Origin: Brevundimonas sp.
GTDB lineage: Bacteria > Pseudomonadota > Alphaproteobacteria > Caulobacterales > Caulobacteraceae
Assembly: GCA_022712235.1 (NCBI GenBank)
Contig: JALAGW010000162.1
Location: forward strand, 1 to 10,076
DNA: 10,076 nucleotides
Reading direction: 5' to 3'
Within the stretch, counting starts at the first letter, position 1. Every line of letters starts with the position of its first letter. Positions 1 to 5,560 of the stretch are shown here, piece after piece. Below the pieces are notes generated by a model. The model did no database searches. It saw nothing but the letters and a program-made list of their open reading frames with translations, and was not told the origin of the DNA. Both the position numbers and the translations under genes were made by a program.

Positions 1-107
1 ATCTCAAGGTCGACCACGAGGGCAAGGACCTGCCCGAGCTGCCGCCCGTCGAGCAGTCGCCCCGCACCCTCAGCCGCCCGGAGCTGCTGAACGCGCCGGC
101 CGAATAG
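1..107 (+). CDS. C-terminal end of an unrecognised protein (5' truncated by window)
   Basis: The reading frame with codons starting at base 3 runs 34 codons to a TAG at 105-107. Nearly every third codon position in it is G or C, as expected of a real gene in this genome; the other plus-strand frames are also open here but lack that bias. The visible tail is hydrophilic and proline-rich, ending in ...LLNAPAE. There is no recognisable domain in so short a piece and I do not assign a function. The gene is separated from the next one by a promoter-like sequence at 127-154, so it probably belongs to a different transcription unit. Confidence 0.6.
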   Translation, partial: LKVDHEGKDLPELPPVEQSPRTLSRPELLNAPAE

Positions 108-126
108 GCGCCTCCGACAACCTTGC

Positions 127-154
127 TTGACGACGCGGGGCGACGGTGTAAAAC
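127..154 (+). promoter_or_regulatory. Caulobacter-type housekeeping sigma promoter
   Basis: TTGACGA at 127-133, a 13-base spacer and TGTAAAAC at 147-154. The known Caulobacter sigma-73 pattern is TTGACGS, 10-14 bases, GCTANAWC. The -35 is a near-perfect match and the -10 matches 6 of 8 positions. Transcription would start near 160, about 20 bases before the GTG start at 181. The position argues against an earlier TTG start at 127, which would put the promoter inside the gene. Confidence 0.6.
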
Positions 155-180
155 GTCCTTGTCAGCAGGGGAGGGTCGTC

Positions 181-639
181 GTGGCCGGCAAGCGTAAACT
201 CTATATTCAGTCGGCGATCGCCCTGGGCCTGTTCCTGGCCGCCACCTTCGTCACCGGGGGCGTCATCGGCTACCTGAGCGAGGGGGACAAGGACCTGCTG
301 GCCAGCCCGGTCGCCCTGGCCGTGGTCGTCGCCTTCGCCGCCGTCTCCATGCTGATCGCCATGTGGATCAGCCTGAAGTGGATGAGCTCCATCGATGAGG
401 CGGCGCAGGAGGCCCACAAGTGGTCCTGGTTCTGGGGCGGCTCCAGCGGCATGGCCGTCGGCGGCGTCTTCGTCATTCTGGCCGCCATGCCTCAGGCGGC
501 GGCCCTCAAGATACCCGCGTGGTACGCTGATCGCACCGATCCGGCCGCCTACGCCGCCACCGGCGCCTTCGCCATGCTGACGCTGATGCTGATCGGCTAT
601 GGCGTCGCCTGGGCCTGGTGGTGGCTGGGTCGGCGTTAA
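181..639 (+). CDS. Small four-helix inner-membrane protein of unknown function, paired with an XRE regulator
   Basis: This is a 152-residue protein. The GTG at 181 is chosen because a Shine-Dalgarno sequence (GGGAGG) lies about 6 bases upstream and a good promoter ends just before it. Four hydrophobic segments are visible, at about residues 8-31, 43-65, 85-106 and 125-149. The loop between helices 2 and 3 carries an acidic, Ala- and His-containing stretch (SSIDEAAQEAHKWSWFWGG) that looks like the conserved core. Helix 4 ends in a Trp-rich WAWWWLGRR. No catalytic residues or known family are recognisable. The next gene, an HTH regulator, begins 10 bases after the stop, and its ribosome-binding site overlaps this gene's TAA, so the two are probably co-transcribed and translationally coupled. 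Small membrane protein plus XRE regulator pairs are common in bacteria and archaea, where the regulator is usually thought to control the pair. That role is inference here. Confidence 0.85.
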   Translation: MAGKRKLYIQSAIALGLFLAATFVTGGVIGYLSEGDKDLLASPVALAVVVAFAAVSMLIAMWISLKWMSSIDEAAQEAHKWSWFWGGSSGMAVGGVFVILAAMPQAAALKIPAWYADRTDPAAYAATGAFAMLTLMLIGYGVAWAWWWLGRR

Positions 640-649
640 GGGGCGGCGC

Positions 650-844
650 ATGAACAACCGTCTCAAGGTCCTGCGCGCCGAGCGCGACTGGAGCCAGGCC
701 CATCTGGCGACCGCGCTCGGCGTCTCGCGCCAGACCGTCAATGCGCTGGAGACCGGCCGCTACGACCCCTCCCTGCCGCTGGCCTTCAAGATCGCGCGCC
801 TGTTCCAGTTGCCGATCGAATCCATCTTTTCGGACGAGGAATAG
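650..844 (+). CDS. XRE/Cro-type helix-turn-helix regulator (minimal, single domain)
   Basis: A 64-residue protein that is almost entirely one HTH_3/XRE domain. It begins RLKVLRAERDWSQAHLA, followed by the recognition region GVSRQTVNALETGRYDPSL and the fourth and fifth helices (LAFKIARLFQLPIESIF), ending SDEE. This is the YozG-like type of very short DNA-binding regulator with no sensor or dimerisation extension. AAGGGG at 638-643 gives a good ribosome-binding site 6 bases before the ATG and overlaps the upstream TAA, which implies coupling to the membrane protein gene. Likely role: dimeric repressor or activator of its own operon. I see no inverted-repeat operator at the 127-154 promoter that would prove this. 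The family call is strong; the target is inferred. Confidence 0.93.
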   Translation: MNNRLKVLRAERDWSQAHLATALGVSRQTVNALETGRYDPSLPLAFKIARLFQLPIESIFSDEE

Positions 845-893
845 GGTTCGGCGCGCCGGACCGACTGACCTTCAGCCACAAAGGACGCCCTTC

Positions 894-1841
894 ATGCCCA
901 TCGCCCGCCTGACCGCCTGCGTTCGATCGACCCTGACTGCCGGGGCCGCCGTGTCGGCCCTGCTGCTCGCGCCCTCGGCCATGGCCCAGGCGGCGGCCGC
1001 CGCGCCCGTCGCGGTCACCGCGGCGCCGGCCGGTTCGGGACCGGGCCTGTGGGTGGTGCGCGACGCCGACTCGACCCTCTATCTGTTCGGCACCGTCCAT
1101 GTGCTGAAGCCCGAGACCCCCTGGGGCACGGCCCGCGTCGACCAGGCCTTCGCCAGCGCCGACGAATACTGGTTCGAGATCGCGGACCTGACCGATCAGA
1201 CCGGCGTCATGCCTGTGATCCAGGCCAAGGGCGTGTCGCCCGACCGTCCTCTGTCCAGCCTGCTGACCGCCGAGGAAATGACCGACCTCGACGCCGCCGC
1301 CCGCACCGTCGGCGCGACGGCGGCGCAACTGGACCCGCTGCGCCCCTGGCTGGCCAGCCTGCAGTTGGCGCTCGCCTCGATCCAGAAGGCCGGCTATGTC
1401 GCGGCCAACGGCGGGGATCAGGTCCTGCACGCGCGCGCCGCCGCCACCGGCAAGCCGATCAAGGGCTTCGAGACCGCGCCCCAGCAGATCGGCTTCATCG
1501 CCGACATGTCCGAAGACGCCCAACTGGCCATGTTGCGCTCGGGTCTCAAGGAGTTCGACACGGCCGAAGTCGTCCTGGGTCAGATGGTCGCCGCTTGGTC
1601 CACCGGCGATGTCGAAGGACTGGACGCCTTGATCGGCCAGGAGATGAAGGCGGAATCCCCCGAGTTGTACGCCGTCATGCTGACCCGGCGGAACACGAAT
1701 TGGGCCGATCAGATCCAGACCCTGCTGGCGGGTTCGGGCACGGCCTTCATCTCGGTCGGCGCCGGCCATCTGGCGGGCTCCGACAGCCTTCAGGCGCAGT
1801 TGGAGCAGCGCGGCGTCTCGGTCGAACGTATCCGCGACTGA
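894..1841 (+). CDS. TraB/GumN-family protein, secreted
   Basis: A 315-residue protein starting at ATG 894, with AAGGA at 881-885 as ribosome-binding site. An earlier in-frame ATG at 741 is rejected because it lies inside the regulator gene. Residues 1-31 form a classical signal peptide (basic start, hydrophobic core, AMA|Q cleavage), so the mature protein is periplasmic or outer-membrane associated, followed by a low-complexity Ala/Pro linker. The TraB/PrgY/GumN signature is clear: LYLFGTVHVL (GTVH at 66-69) near the start of the domain and FISVGAGHLAGSDSL (VGAGHL at 288-293) near the C-terminus. The two His motifs bracket the family fold, which is related to Tiki-type metalloproteases. Bacterial members have been linked to pheromone shutdown (TraB/PrgY) and polysaccharide clusters (GumN), but the biochemical activity of this one is unknown. 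A strong terminator follows the stop codon, so this gene ends its transcription unit. Confidence 0.92.
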   Translation: MPIARLTACVRSTLTAGAAVSALLLAPSAMAQAAAAAPVAVTAAPAGSGPGLWVVRDADSTLYLFGTVHVLKPETPWGTARVDQAFASADEYWFEIADLTDQTGVMPVIQAKGVSPDRPLSSLLTAEEMTDLDAAARTVGATAAQLDPLRPWLASLQLALASIQKAGYVAANGGDQVLHARAAATGKPIKGFETAPQQIGFIADMSEDAQLAMLRSGLKEFDTAEVVLGQMVAAWSTGDVEGLDALIGQEMKAESPELYAVMLTRRNTNWADQIQTLLAGSGTAFISVGAGHLAGSDSLQAQLEQRGVSVERIRD

Positions 1842-1867
1842 ACCGCACGGCTCCATCGATTTTCCAC

Positions 1868-1898
1868 AGGCCCGGCCCCGCGCCGGGCCTTTCCTTTT
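1868..1898 (+). terminator. Intrinsic terminator after the TraB/GumN-family gene
   Basis: A perfect 9-bp stem, AGGCCCGGC (1868-1876) with GCCGGGCCT (1882-1890), closes a 5-base loop. A T-rich tail (TTTCCTTTT) follows at 1890-1898. It starts 27 bases after the TGA at 1839-1841 and separates that gene from the tRNA gene. Confidence 0.9.
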
Positions 1899-1928
1899 CG
1901 GCCCCGCCCTCTATGGTCCGCCCTCAGC

Positions 1929-2003
1929 GCGGTCGTAGTTCAGAGGTAGAACGTCAGCTTCCCAAGCTGAATGTCGCGGGTTCGATTCCCGCCGGCCGCT
2001 CCA
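1929..2003 (+). tRNA. tRNA-Gly (anticodon CCC)
   Basis: A full cloverleaf can be drawn. The acceptor stem is GCGGTCG (1929-1935) with CGGCCGC (1993-1999), including one G-U pair. The D stem is GTTC/GAAC (1938-1941, 1949-1952). The anticodon stem TCAGC/GCTGA (1954-1958, 1966-1970) closes the loop TTCCCAA, with CCC at 1961-1963. The T stem is GCGGG/CCCGC around TTCGATT. The discriminator base is T2000 and CCA is encoded at 2001-2003. It decodes GGG glycine codons. The gene sits 30 bases past a strong terminator and so needs its own promoter, which I could not pick out with confidence. Confidence 0.97.
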
Positions 2004-2176
2004 TCTCCTCTCGTGATTTTACGGCCAGCCTCGCCCGAGGCGGCAGGCCTGACGCTTCGGCGGCGACTCCGGTCGTGCGGAACGCTGGGGGGCGTGCAGT
2101 TCCGCGTGAGGTCGTCGCGCCGAAGCGCCTGTGTTTGAGCGGGGGCGGATGCGCCCACGCCCGGCCCGCCCGTTGA

Positions 2177-2215
2177 CGCGTCGATCCCGCAAACGCGGTG
2201 GTGGCGATCGACGCG
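2177..2215. repeat. 10-bp perfect inverted repeat with nested stem
   Basis: CGCGTCGATC (2177-2186) is the exact reverse complement of GATCGACGCG (2206-2215). Inside, CCGC (2187-2190) can pair with GCGG (2195-2198) around an AAAC loop, leaving a short unpaired 3' side. No T-tract follows, so it is not an obvious terminator. Function unknown. Confidence 0.6.
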
Positions 2216-2317
2216 CCTGGGGTCCGGCGACACGGCCGCGCGGGCGATGTCATGTCGCGACGGTCGGCGCAGTCTGGAGCCCGTTCGAAGTCTTTCTGGC
2301 GGCGCTGATTGTAAAAT

Positions 2318-2334
2318 CGCCGAGGGTCTCGGCG
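2318..2334. terminator. Short hairpin at the edge of the AT-rich tract, possible terminator
   Basis: CGCCGAG (2318-2324), a 3-base loop, then CTCGGCG (2328-2334): a perfect 7-bp stem. On the plus strand there is no T-run after it. On the minus strand it is followed by ATTTTAC, a weak terminator tail, but no minus-strand gene is known to end here. A terminator role is therefore weakly supported. Confidence 0.3.
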
Positions 2335-2444
2335 CTATCGGAGGGGCTTTCCCTAGAAAGACGTGCCAGTTCATTAATTTACGAAGTTAATAACTTGTTA
2401 GTAATCTCCGTTTCACTTTGTTGATGGATTTTTCTATAAAAACA

Positions 2445-2490
2445 CAAGTAATTATTAGACATAAATATGTAAAATAGCACGAATTACTTG
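2445..2490. repeat. 9-bp perfect inverted repeat, candidate operator or leader hairpin
   Basis: CAAGTAATT (2445-2453) and AATTACTTG (2482-2490) are exact reverse complements, 28 bases apart, just after a TCTATAAA -10-like element. This could be a regulator binding site or a hairpin in the 5' leader of the LuxR-type gene. In AT-rich DNA a chance 9-mer match is not negligible. Confidence 0.35.
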
Positions 2491-2563
2491 CTGTTGTTTC
2501 GCATCTTGCCTCAGTTTCTTAGTTTTGAGTATCACCAATATGTGGGGTGTTTGCGGGAATATT

Positions 2564-2591
2564 TTGAGGTATGGTCAATTTCGTCGATATT
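2564..2591 (+). promoter_or_regulatory. Weak candidate promoter for the LuxR-type gene
   Basis: TTGAGG (2564-2569) and GATATT (2586-2591) with a 16-base spacer, each matching 4 of 6 positions of the general bacterial consensus. It lies about 65 bases before the preferred GTG start. It is one of several possibilities in this AT-rich region and is not decisive. Confidence 0.25.
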
Positions 2592-2658
2592 GTGGCGTTG
2601 CGGCAGGGTGGTGGAAACAACGGGTCGGACGGGGGCGGCCAGAGCTTGGAGTGTCAGG

Positions 2659-3330
2659 GTGGCGCAAAGTTCTGTTGAGTTTGATCTGGCGGCCGGCGCG
2701 CCAGGAGAATCGTTCTGGTTCTCGACCGATCGGCGGGTGTCGCGGGACCGGCGACGGGGTTCAGCGACGGACGGGTCCGGGCCGGACGCCCTCTGCGGTC
2801 GGGCGCTGGCCAACTGGATCGACGGCGAGCGTCGCGCCCGTTTGATCGTGACGCGCGATCTGGACGTCATGTGGATGAACGAGGCTGCGCGGGTGCTGCG
2901 CGACGAAGGCGAGGCGTTCGAGATTTGCGACGGGCGGCTGGCCCCGCGCTCCGCCATAGTCGCCGCTCTGGTCGCGGCGGCGCGGCCAGAGGAGGCGGGC
3001 TGCGCCGTGGCGCCGGGCGAGGGCGGCCGTCATTGGGTGGCCTGGGCGCGAGAAGTCTGCACCGCGCCGGAGGCCTTGATCGGCCTGACCTTGCAGCGGG
3101 CGCGAAGCGAGGTCCGCTTTCAGGCCCTGATCGAGAACCACATGCTGACGCCGTCCGAAGGGCGGATCATCGAGATGTTGCTGGCCGGCGTCGAAACGGG
3201 GCGAGTCGCCCAGGCGCTCGACATCTCGATCGAAACCCTGCGCACGCACCTGAAGCACGCCTATCAGAAGCTGGGCGTGCGCAGTCGCGGCGAACTGTTC
3301 GCCGAGGCGCTGAGCTTCGTCAGTCCCTGA
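2659..3330 (+). CDS. LuxR-type regulator with degenerate PAS-like sensor region
   Basis: A 223-residue protein from GTG 2659, chosen because GGAG at 2648-2651 lies 7 bases upstream and composition becomes gene-like from about here. The frame stays open back to a TTG at 2488, but that part is AT-rich and does not look coding; GTGs at 2608 and 2611 are less well placed. Residues 163-223 form a GerE/LuxR HTH: LTPSEGRIIEMLLAG, VAQALDISIETLRTHLKHAY, QKLGVRSRGEL. The middle part (VTRDLDVMWMNEAARVL, then a Gly/Leu-spaced segment) has the look of the PAS-like sensor found in many alphaproteobacterial HTH regulators of this build. There is no receiver domain with a phospho-Asp and no recognisable autoinducer-binding domain, so neither a two-component nor a quorum-sensing role is supported. 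Target genes are unknown. It converges with the small minus-strand gene, their stop codons being 15 bases apart. Confidence 0.8.
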   Translation: MAQSSVEFDLAAGAPGESFWFSTDRRVSRDRRRGSATDGSGPDALCGRALANWIDGERRARLIVTRDLDVMWMNEAARVLRDEGEAFEICDGRLAPRSAIVAALVAAARPEEAGCAVAPGEGGRHWVAWAREVCTAPEALIGLTLQRARSEVRFQALIENHMLTPSEGRIIEMLLAGVETGRVAQALDISIETLRTHLKHAYQKLGVRSRGELFAEALSFVSP

Positions 3331-3345
3331 AAGACGCCGGGAGCT

Positions 3346-3597
3346 TCAGGCGGCGGGCGCCGACGCGGGGATCACTGGCGCGGGCGCGGGCGTCGCGACT
3401 TCGGCCTGGACCAGCAGGGGGCCAAGCGCGAAGGCCGCCGCCGCCGCCCCGGCCGACAGGGCCAGGACCGCAACCACGACATAGGCCGCGATCGAGCGCG
3501 AACGGCGACGGCGGAAGCCGCCGGATTTCACGGCGCGGATGATGACGAAGGGGCCCTTGTTGAAGGCCTCCGAACCCATGATGTTGTGCTGGGACAA
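3346..3597 (-). CDS. Small single-helix membrane protein of unknown function
   Basis: An 83-residue protein. The likely start is TTG at 3597 because GGGGAG lies 7 bases upstream on the minus strand; an ATG at 3579 would drop six residues but has no visible ribosome-binding site. Layout: a polar N-terminus (SEAFNKGPFVIIRAVKSGGF), a very basic patch (RRRRSR, residues 30-35), one hydrophobic helix at about residues 36-62, and a short Pro/Ala tail (TPAPAPVIPASAPAA). The basic patch before the helix suggests an N-in, C-out topology with the tail in the periplasm. Third codon positions are almost all G/C, as in neighbouring genes, which supports real coding. I do not recognise the family. The gene stands alone: 90 bases separate it from the upstream lipoprotein gene on the same strand. 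Confidence 0.65.
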   Translation of the reverse strand: MSQHNIMGSEAFNKGPFVIIRAVKSGGFRRRRSRSIAAYVVVAVLALSAGAAAAAFALGPLLVQAEVATPAPAPVIPASAPAA

Positions 3598-3687
3598 GAA
3601 CGCGCTCCCCGACTGTCCAGGAATGGATCAGTTCACAGAGCGGTCCCGTAAGGCCAAAGGATGGCGAACGCCGATCCCTGGCGTCGT

Positions 3688-4209
3688 TCAACTTCCGAGC
3701 GTGACGTTGATCATACGCCCGCCGCGCGTCTGGACCCGCTTCATCAGCACCACGATGTCGTCGCCCGCCTTGACCGGCGAGATCAGGAACCAGCTGCCGT
3801 CGGGCAGGCCGTTGAAGCGGAAGGCGTCATTGGCGCAGGGCTCGGCGCGCTCGAAGGCGCGGTAGTCGGCGCCCTGTTCGCCGGCCGAGCGGGCGCGCAC
3901 CACTGCGGCGGGCACGGCGGCCCTGTCGGTCGAACCGTAGAGGCGCTGCATCCGGGCGCGGGTGTAGCCGGTGTCGGGGATCAGGCCGACATTCCCGACA
4001 CAGTGGAAGCTCTTGCCGTCCTGGGCGAAGGCGACGCGGCCCTCGATCGAGGCCTGTCCTGCGCGGGTCGACCAGGCGAAGGCGTCGGCGCTGAACTCAG
4101 CCGAGTCAACGGTCGTTCCGCCGCCGAGCGGCGTGGTGGCGCAGGCGCCGAGCGCAAGCGCGCCGGCGAGAGCGGCGGCGAGGGCGAGGGAAGGGCGACG
4201 GGTCGACAT
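3688..4209 (-). CDS. Lipoprotein of unknown function
   Basis: A 173-residue protein from ATG 4209, with GGGAG about 7 bases upstream. An in-frame ATG 27 bases earlier lacks such a site. The N-terminus is a lipoprotein signal peptide (MSTRRPSLALAAALAGALALGAC) with lipobox LGAC and lipidated Cys23. The mature part has two more cysteines (FHCVGN and EPCAND) that could form a disulfide. A segment near the C-terminus (FRFNGLPDGSWFLISPV) resembles the 'G-LP-G-Y' strand pattern of carboxypeptidase-regulatory-like beta-sandwich domains. That resemblance is only suggestive. Probably an envelope lipoprotein specific to Caulobacterales. It is divergent from ilvA, and their shared 148-base spacer contains a 17-bp palindrome. 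No inner-membrane retention Asp is present at position +2 (Ala instead), so outer-membrane sorting is possible. Confidence 0.82.
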   Translation of the reverse strand: MSTRRPSLALAAALAGALALGACATTPLGGGTTVDSAEFSADAFAWSTRAGQASIEGRVAFAQDGKSFHCVGNVGLIPDTGYTRARMQRLYGSTDRAAVPAAVVRARSAGEQGADYRAFERAEPCANDAFRFNGLPDGSWFLISPVKAGDDIVVLMKRVQTRGGRMINVTLGS

Positions 4210-4260
4210 GGAGGGGGCTCCCGGAACTCGTTTCAAGCGTCACCGGCATGGCCCTTCATG

Positions 4261-4277
4261 ACCTTGAGAGTCAAGGT
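4261..4277. promoter_or_regulatory. 17-bp perfect palindrome in the divergent lipoprotein/ilvA promoter region, candidate operator
   Basis: ACCTTGA-GAG-TCAAGGT is perfectly symmetric around base 4269. It lies 51 bases upstream of the lipoprotein ATG and 80 bases upstream of the ilvA ATG, where a shared operator would be expected. It includes GAGTC (4268-4272), a GANTC site that the Caulobacterales methyltransferase CcrM would methylate. The regulator that would bind is not identified in this window. Confidence 0.5.
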
Positions 4278-4312
4278 TGCCCGTCCGCTTCGGGTGCGTC
4301 ACAAGGGCGCCG

Positions 4313-4333
4313 GAGACCGGGCGCAGAGACCGG
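4313..4333. repeat. Short direct repeat upstream of ilvA
   Basis: GAGACCGG occurs at 4313-4320 and again at 4326-4333, with a 13-base period, 25 to 45 bases before the ilvA start. It could be a tandem protein-binding site in the leader. It is short enough to be chance in GC-rich DNA. Confidence 0.25.
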
Positions 4334-4357
4334 CCGAGAAACGTTTTCAGGGATTTC

Positions 4358-5560
4358 ATGACCGTCACCATCGACGACATCCGCGCGGCGCAGAAACGCA
4401 TCGCCGGTCAGGTGGATCGCACGCCGGTCCGCTATTCGCGCCGCCTGTCGCAACTGACCGGGGCGGACATCTGGATCAAGTACGACAACCTGCACTTCAC
4501 CGGCAGCTTCAAGGAGCGCGGCGCCCTGAACCGGCTGCTGCAGTTGACGCCGGACGAGAAGAAGCGCGGCGTCGTCGCCGCCTCGGCGGGCAATCACGCC
4601 CAGGCCCTGGCCTATCACGGCGGCCGTCTGGGCGTGCCGGTGACCATCGTCATGCCCGAGGGCACCCCCTTCGTGAAGGTGGACGGCACCCGCGCCCACG
4701 GCGCCAATGTTGTCATCCACGGCCTCGACTTCTCCGGCTCGACCGAGGAGGCCAAACGGCTGCAAGCCGAGCATGGCTATGTCTTCGTCTCAGCCTTTGA
4801 CGACGAGGGCATCGTGGCGGGGCAGGGGGTCTGCGGCCTTGAGTTTGTTGAGGATGCGCCGGATCTGGACGCGCTCATCATCTCCATTGGCGGCGGCGGT
4901 CTGATCGCGGGCAGCGCCATCGCCGCCAAGGCGATGAAGCCGGACATCAAGGTCTTCGGCGTCGAAGCGGCCCGCTATCCCTCCTTCACCGCTCGCCGCC
5001 GTGGCGAGCCGGCCAAATGCAGCGGCCAGACCATCGCCGAGGGCATCGCCATCAAGGCCGTGGGCGAGATCCCCTTCGCCCTGGCCGACAGCCTGATCGA
5101 CGAGGTTTTCGTCTGCGAAGAGGCCGATTTCGAAAAGGGCGTGGCCCTGCTGGCGACGCTGGAGAAGACGGTGGCCGAGGGCGCCGGCGCCGGCGGTCTG
5201 GCCGCCGTCCTGGCCAACCCGGAACGCTTCAAGGGCATGAAGGTCGGCGTCGAGCTGACCGGCGGCAATATCGACGCCCGCATGCTGGCCGTGGTGCTGA
5301 ACCGCGAAATGGTCCGCGAGAAGCGGCTGATCGTCTATCGCATCCTGGGCGACGACCGCCCCGGCATGCTGTCGGCCATGGCGGCCGTCATCGGCGGTCT
5401 GGGCGGCAACATCATCGACGTCGTGCACAACCGGCTGGCGCTGGACGTGCCGGCCAAGGGGGCCGAGTTCGACATCATGGTCGAGACCCGCGACGCCCGA
5501 CATGCCGAGGAAATCGGCGAAGCATTGAAAGAACGTGGCTATGAACTTCGCATGGGCTAA
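4358..5560 (+). CDS. ilvA: Threonine ammonia-lyase (threonine dehydratase), single-ACT-domain type
   Basis: A 400-residue PLP enzyme that deaminates L-threonine to 2-oxobutanoate and ammonia (EC 4.3.1.19), the first step of isoleucine synthesis, in the cytoplasm. ATG 4358 follows AGGGA at 4349-4353. The frame is open further upstream, but that extension (RFGCVTRAPETGRRD...) is unlike the family. Hallmarks: FTGSFKERGA with Schiff-base Lys52, the SAGNHAQ substrate loop (76-82) and the Gly-rich phosphate cradle SIGGGGLIAG (about 176-185). Residues about 324-398 form one ACT domain (VYRILGDDRPGMLSAM...). Length and layout fit the roughly 400-residue class with one C-terminal ACT domain, rather than the roughly 510-residue E. 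coli biosynthetic IlvA with two regulatory subdomains. Feedback behaviour cannot be read from sequence, and activity on serine is possible. Its end overlaps the start of the FKBP gene by 20 bases. Confidence 0.95.
   Translation: MTVTIDDIRAAQKRIAGQVDRTPVRYSRRLSQLTGADIWIKYDNLHFTGSFKERGALNRLLQLTPDEKKRGVVAASAGNHAQALAYHGGRLGVPVTIVMPEGTPFVKVDGTRAHGANVVIHGLDFSGSTEEAKRLQAEHGYVFVSAFDDEGIVAGQGVCGLEFVEDAPDLDALIISIGGGGLIAGSAIAAKAMKPDIKVFGVEAARYPSFTARRRGEPAKCSGQTIAEGIAIKAVGEIPFALADSLIDEVFVCEEADFEKGVALLATLEKTVAEGAGAGGLAAVLANPERFKGMKVGVELTGGNIDARMLAVVLNREMVREKRLIVYRILGDDRPGMLSAMAAVIGGLGGNIIDVVHNRLALDVPAKGAEFDIMVETRDARHAEEIGEALKERGYELRMG

Larger units (their letters stand above)
2004..2364. other. Intergenic GC-rich stretch with several hairpins, no supported gene
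   Basis: No convincing protein is encoded here; open frames on both strands lack homology-like features or ribosome-binding sites, and the long minus-strand ones begin or end in the tRNA antisense. Three inverted repeats stand out. GCGGAAC/GTTCCGC lies at 2077-2083 and 2099-2105. A 10-bp pair CGCGTCGATC/GATCGACGCG lies at 2177-2186 and 2206-2215, with a nested CCGC/GCGG stem inside. A tight CGCCGAG-GGT-CTCGGCG hairpin lies at 2318-2334. These could belong to an untranslated RNA or the 3' processing region of the tRNA transcript. Nothing here lets me name a known RNA. Confidence 0.5.
2365..2600. other. AT-rich tract upstream of the LuxR-type gene
   Basis: Base composition flips abruptly from GC-rich to clearly AT-rich between about 2365 and 2600, then returns to the genome norm at about 2600. 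It contains poly-A/T runs, AAGTT-AAT-AACTT (about 2385-2397), and -10-like elements such as TCTATAAA (2433-2440). No credible gene is seen: the frame that is open from 2488 gives a Phe/Tyr/Trp-rich peptide quite unlike a folded domain. Possible explanations are a regulatory region for the downstream regulator, or a scar of foreign DNA next to the tRNA gene. No integrase or duplicated tRNA end is visible to support the second. Confidence 0.6.

Noticed and set aside
786..1856. Long minus-strand open frame opposite the TraB/GumN-family gene
   Set aside because: It is an antisense shadow: Gly/Arg/Gln-rich low-complexity translation produced by the strong third-position G/C bias of the real gene.
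1940..2374. Minus-strand open frames (1940-2374 and 1954-2253) reading into the tRNA gene
   Set aside because: Their C-terminal peptides (GGNRTRDIQLGKL and PAGIEPATFSLGS) are the familiar artefact of translating a tRNA gene backwards. They have no ribosome-binding site or domain and overlap a solid tRNA-Gly.
2488..2658. Upstream extension of the LuxR-type gene back to TTG 2488
   Set aside because: The AT-rich, aromatic-rich peptide looks non-coding, and GTG 2659 has a better ribosome-binding site. The extension is not strictly excluded.
2525..2845. Alternative plus-strand frame starting at ATG 2525 before the LuxR-type gene
   Set aside because: It lacks domain character and third-position bias, and it overlaps the better-supported regulator frame.
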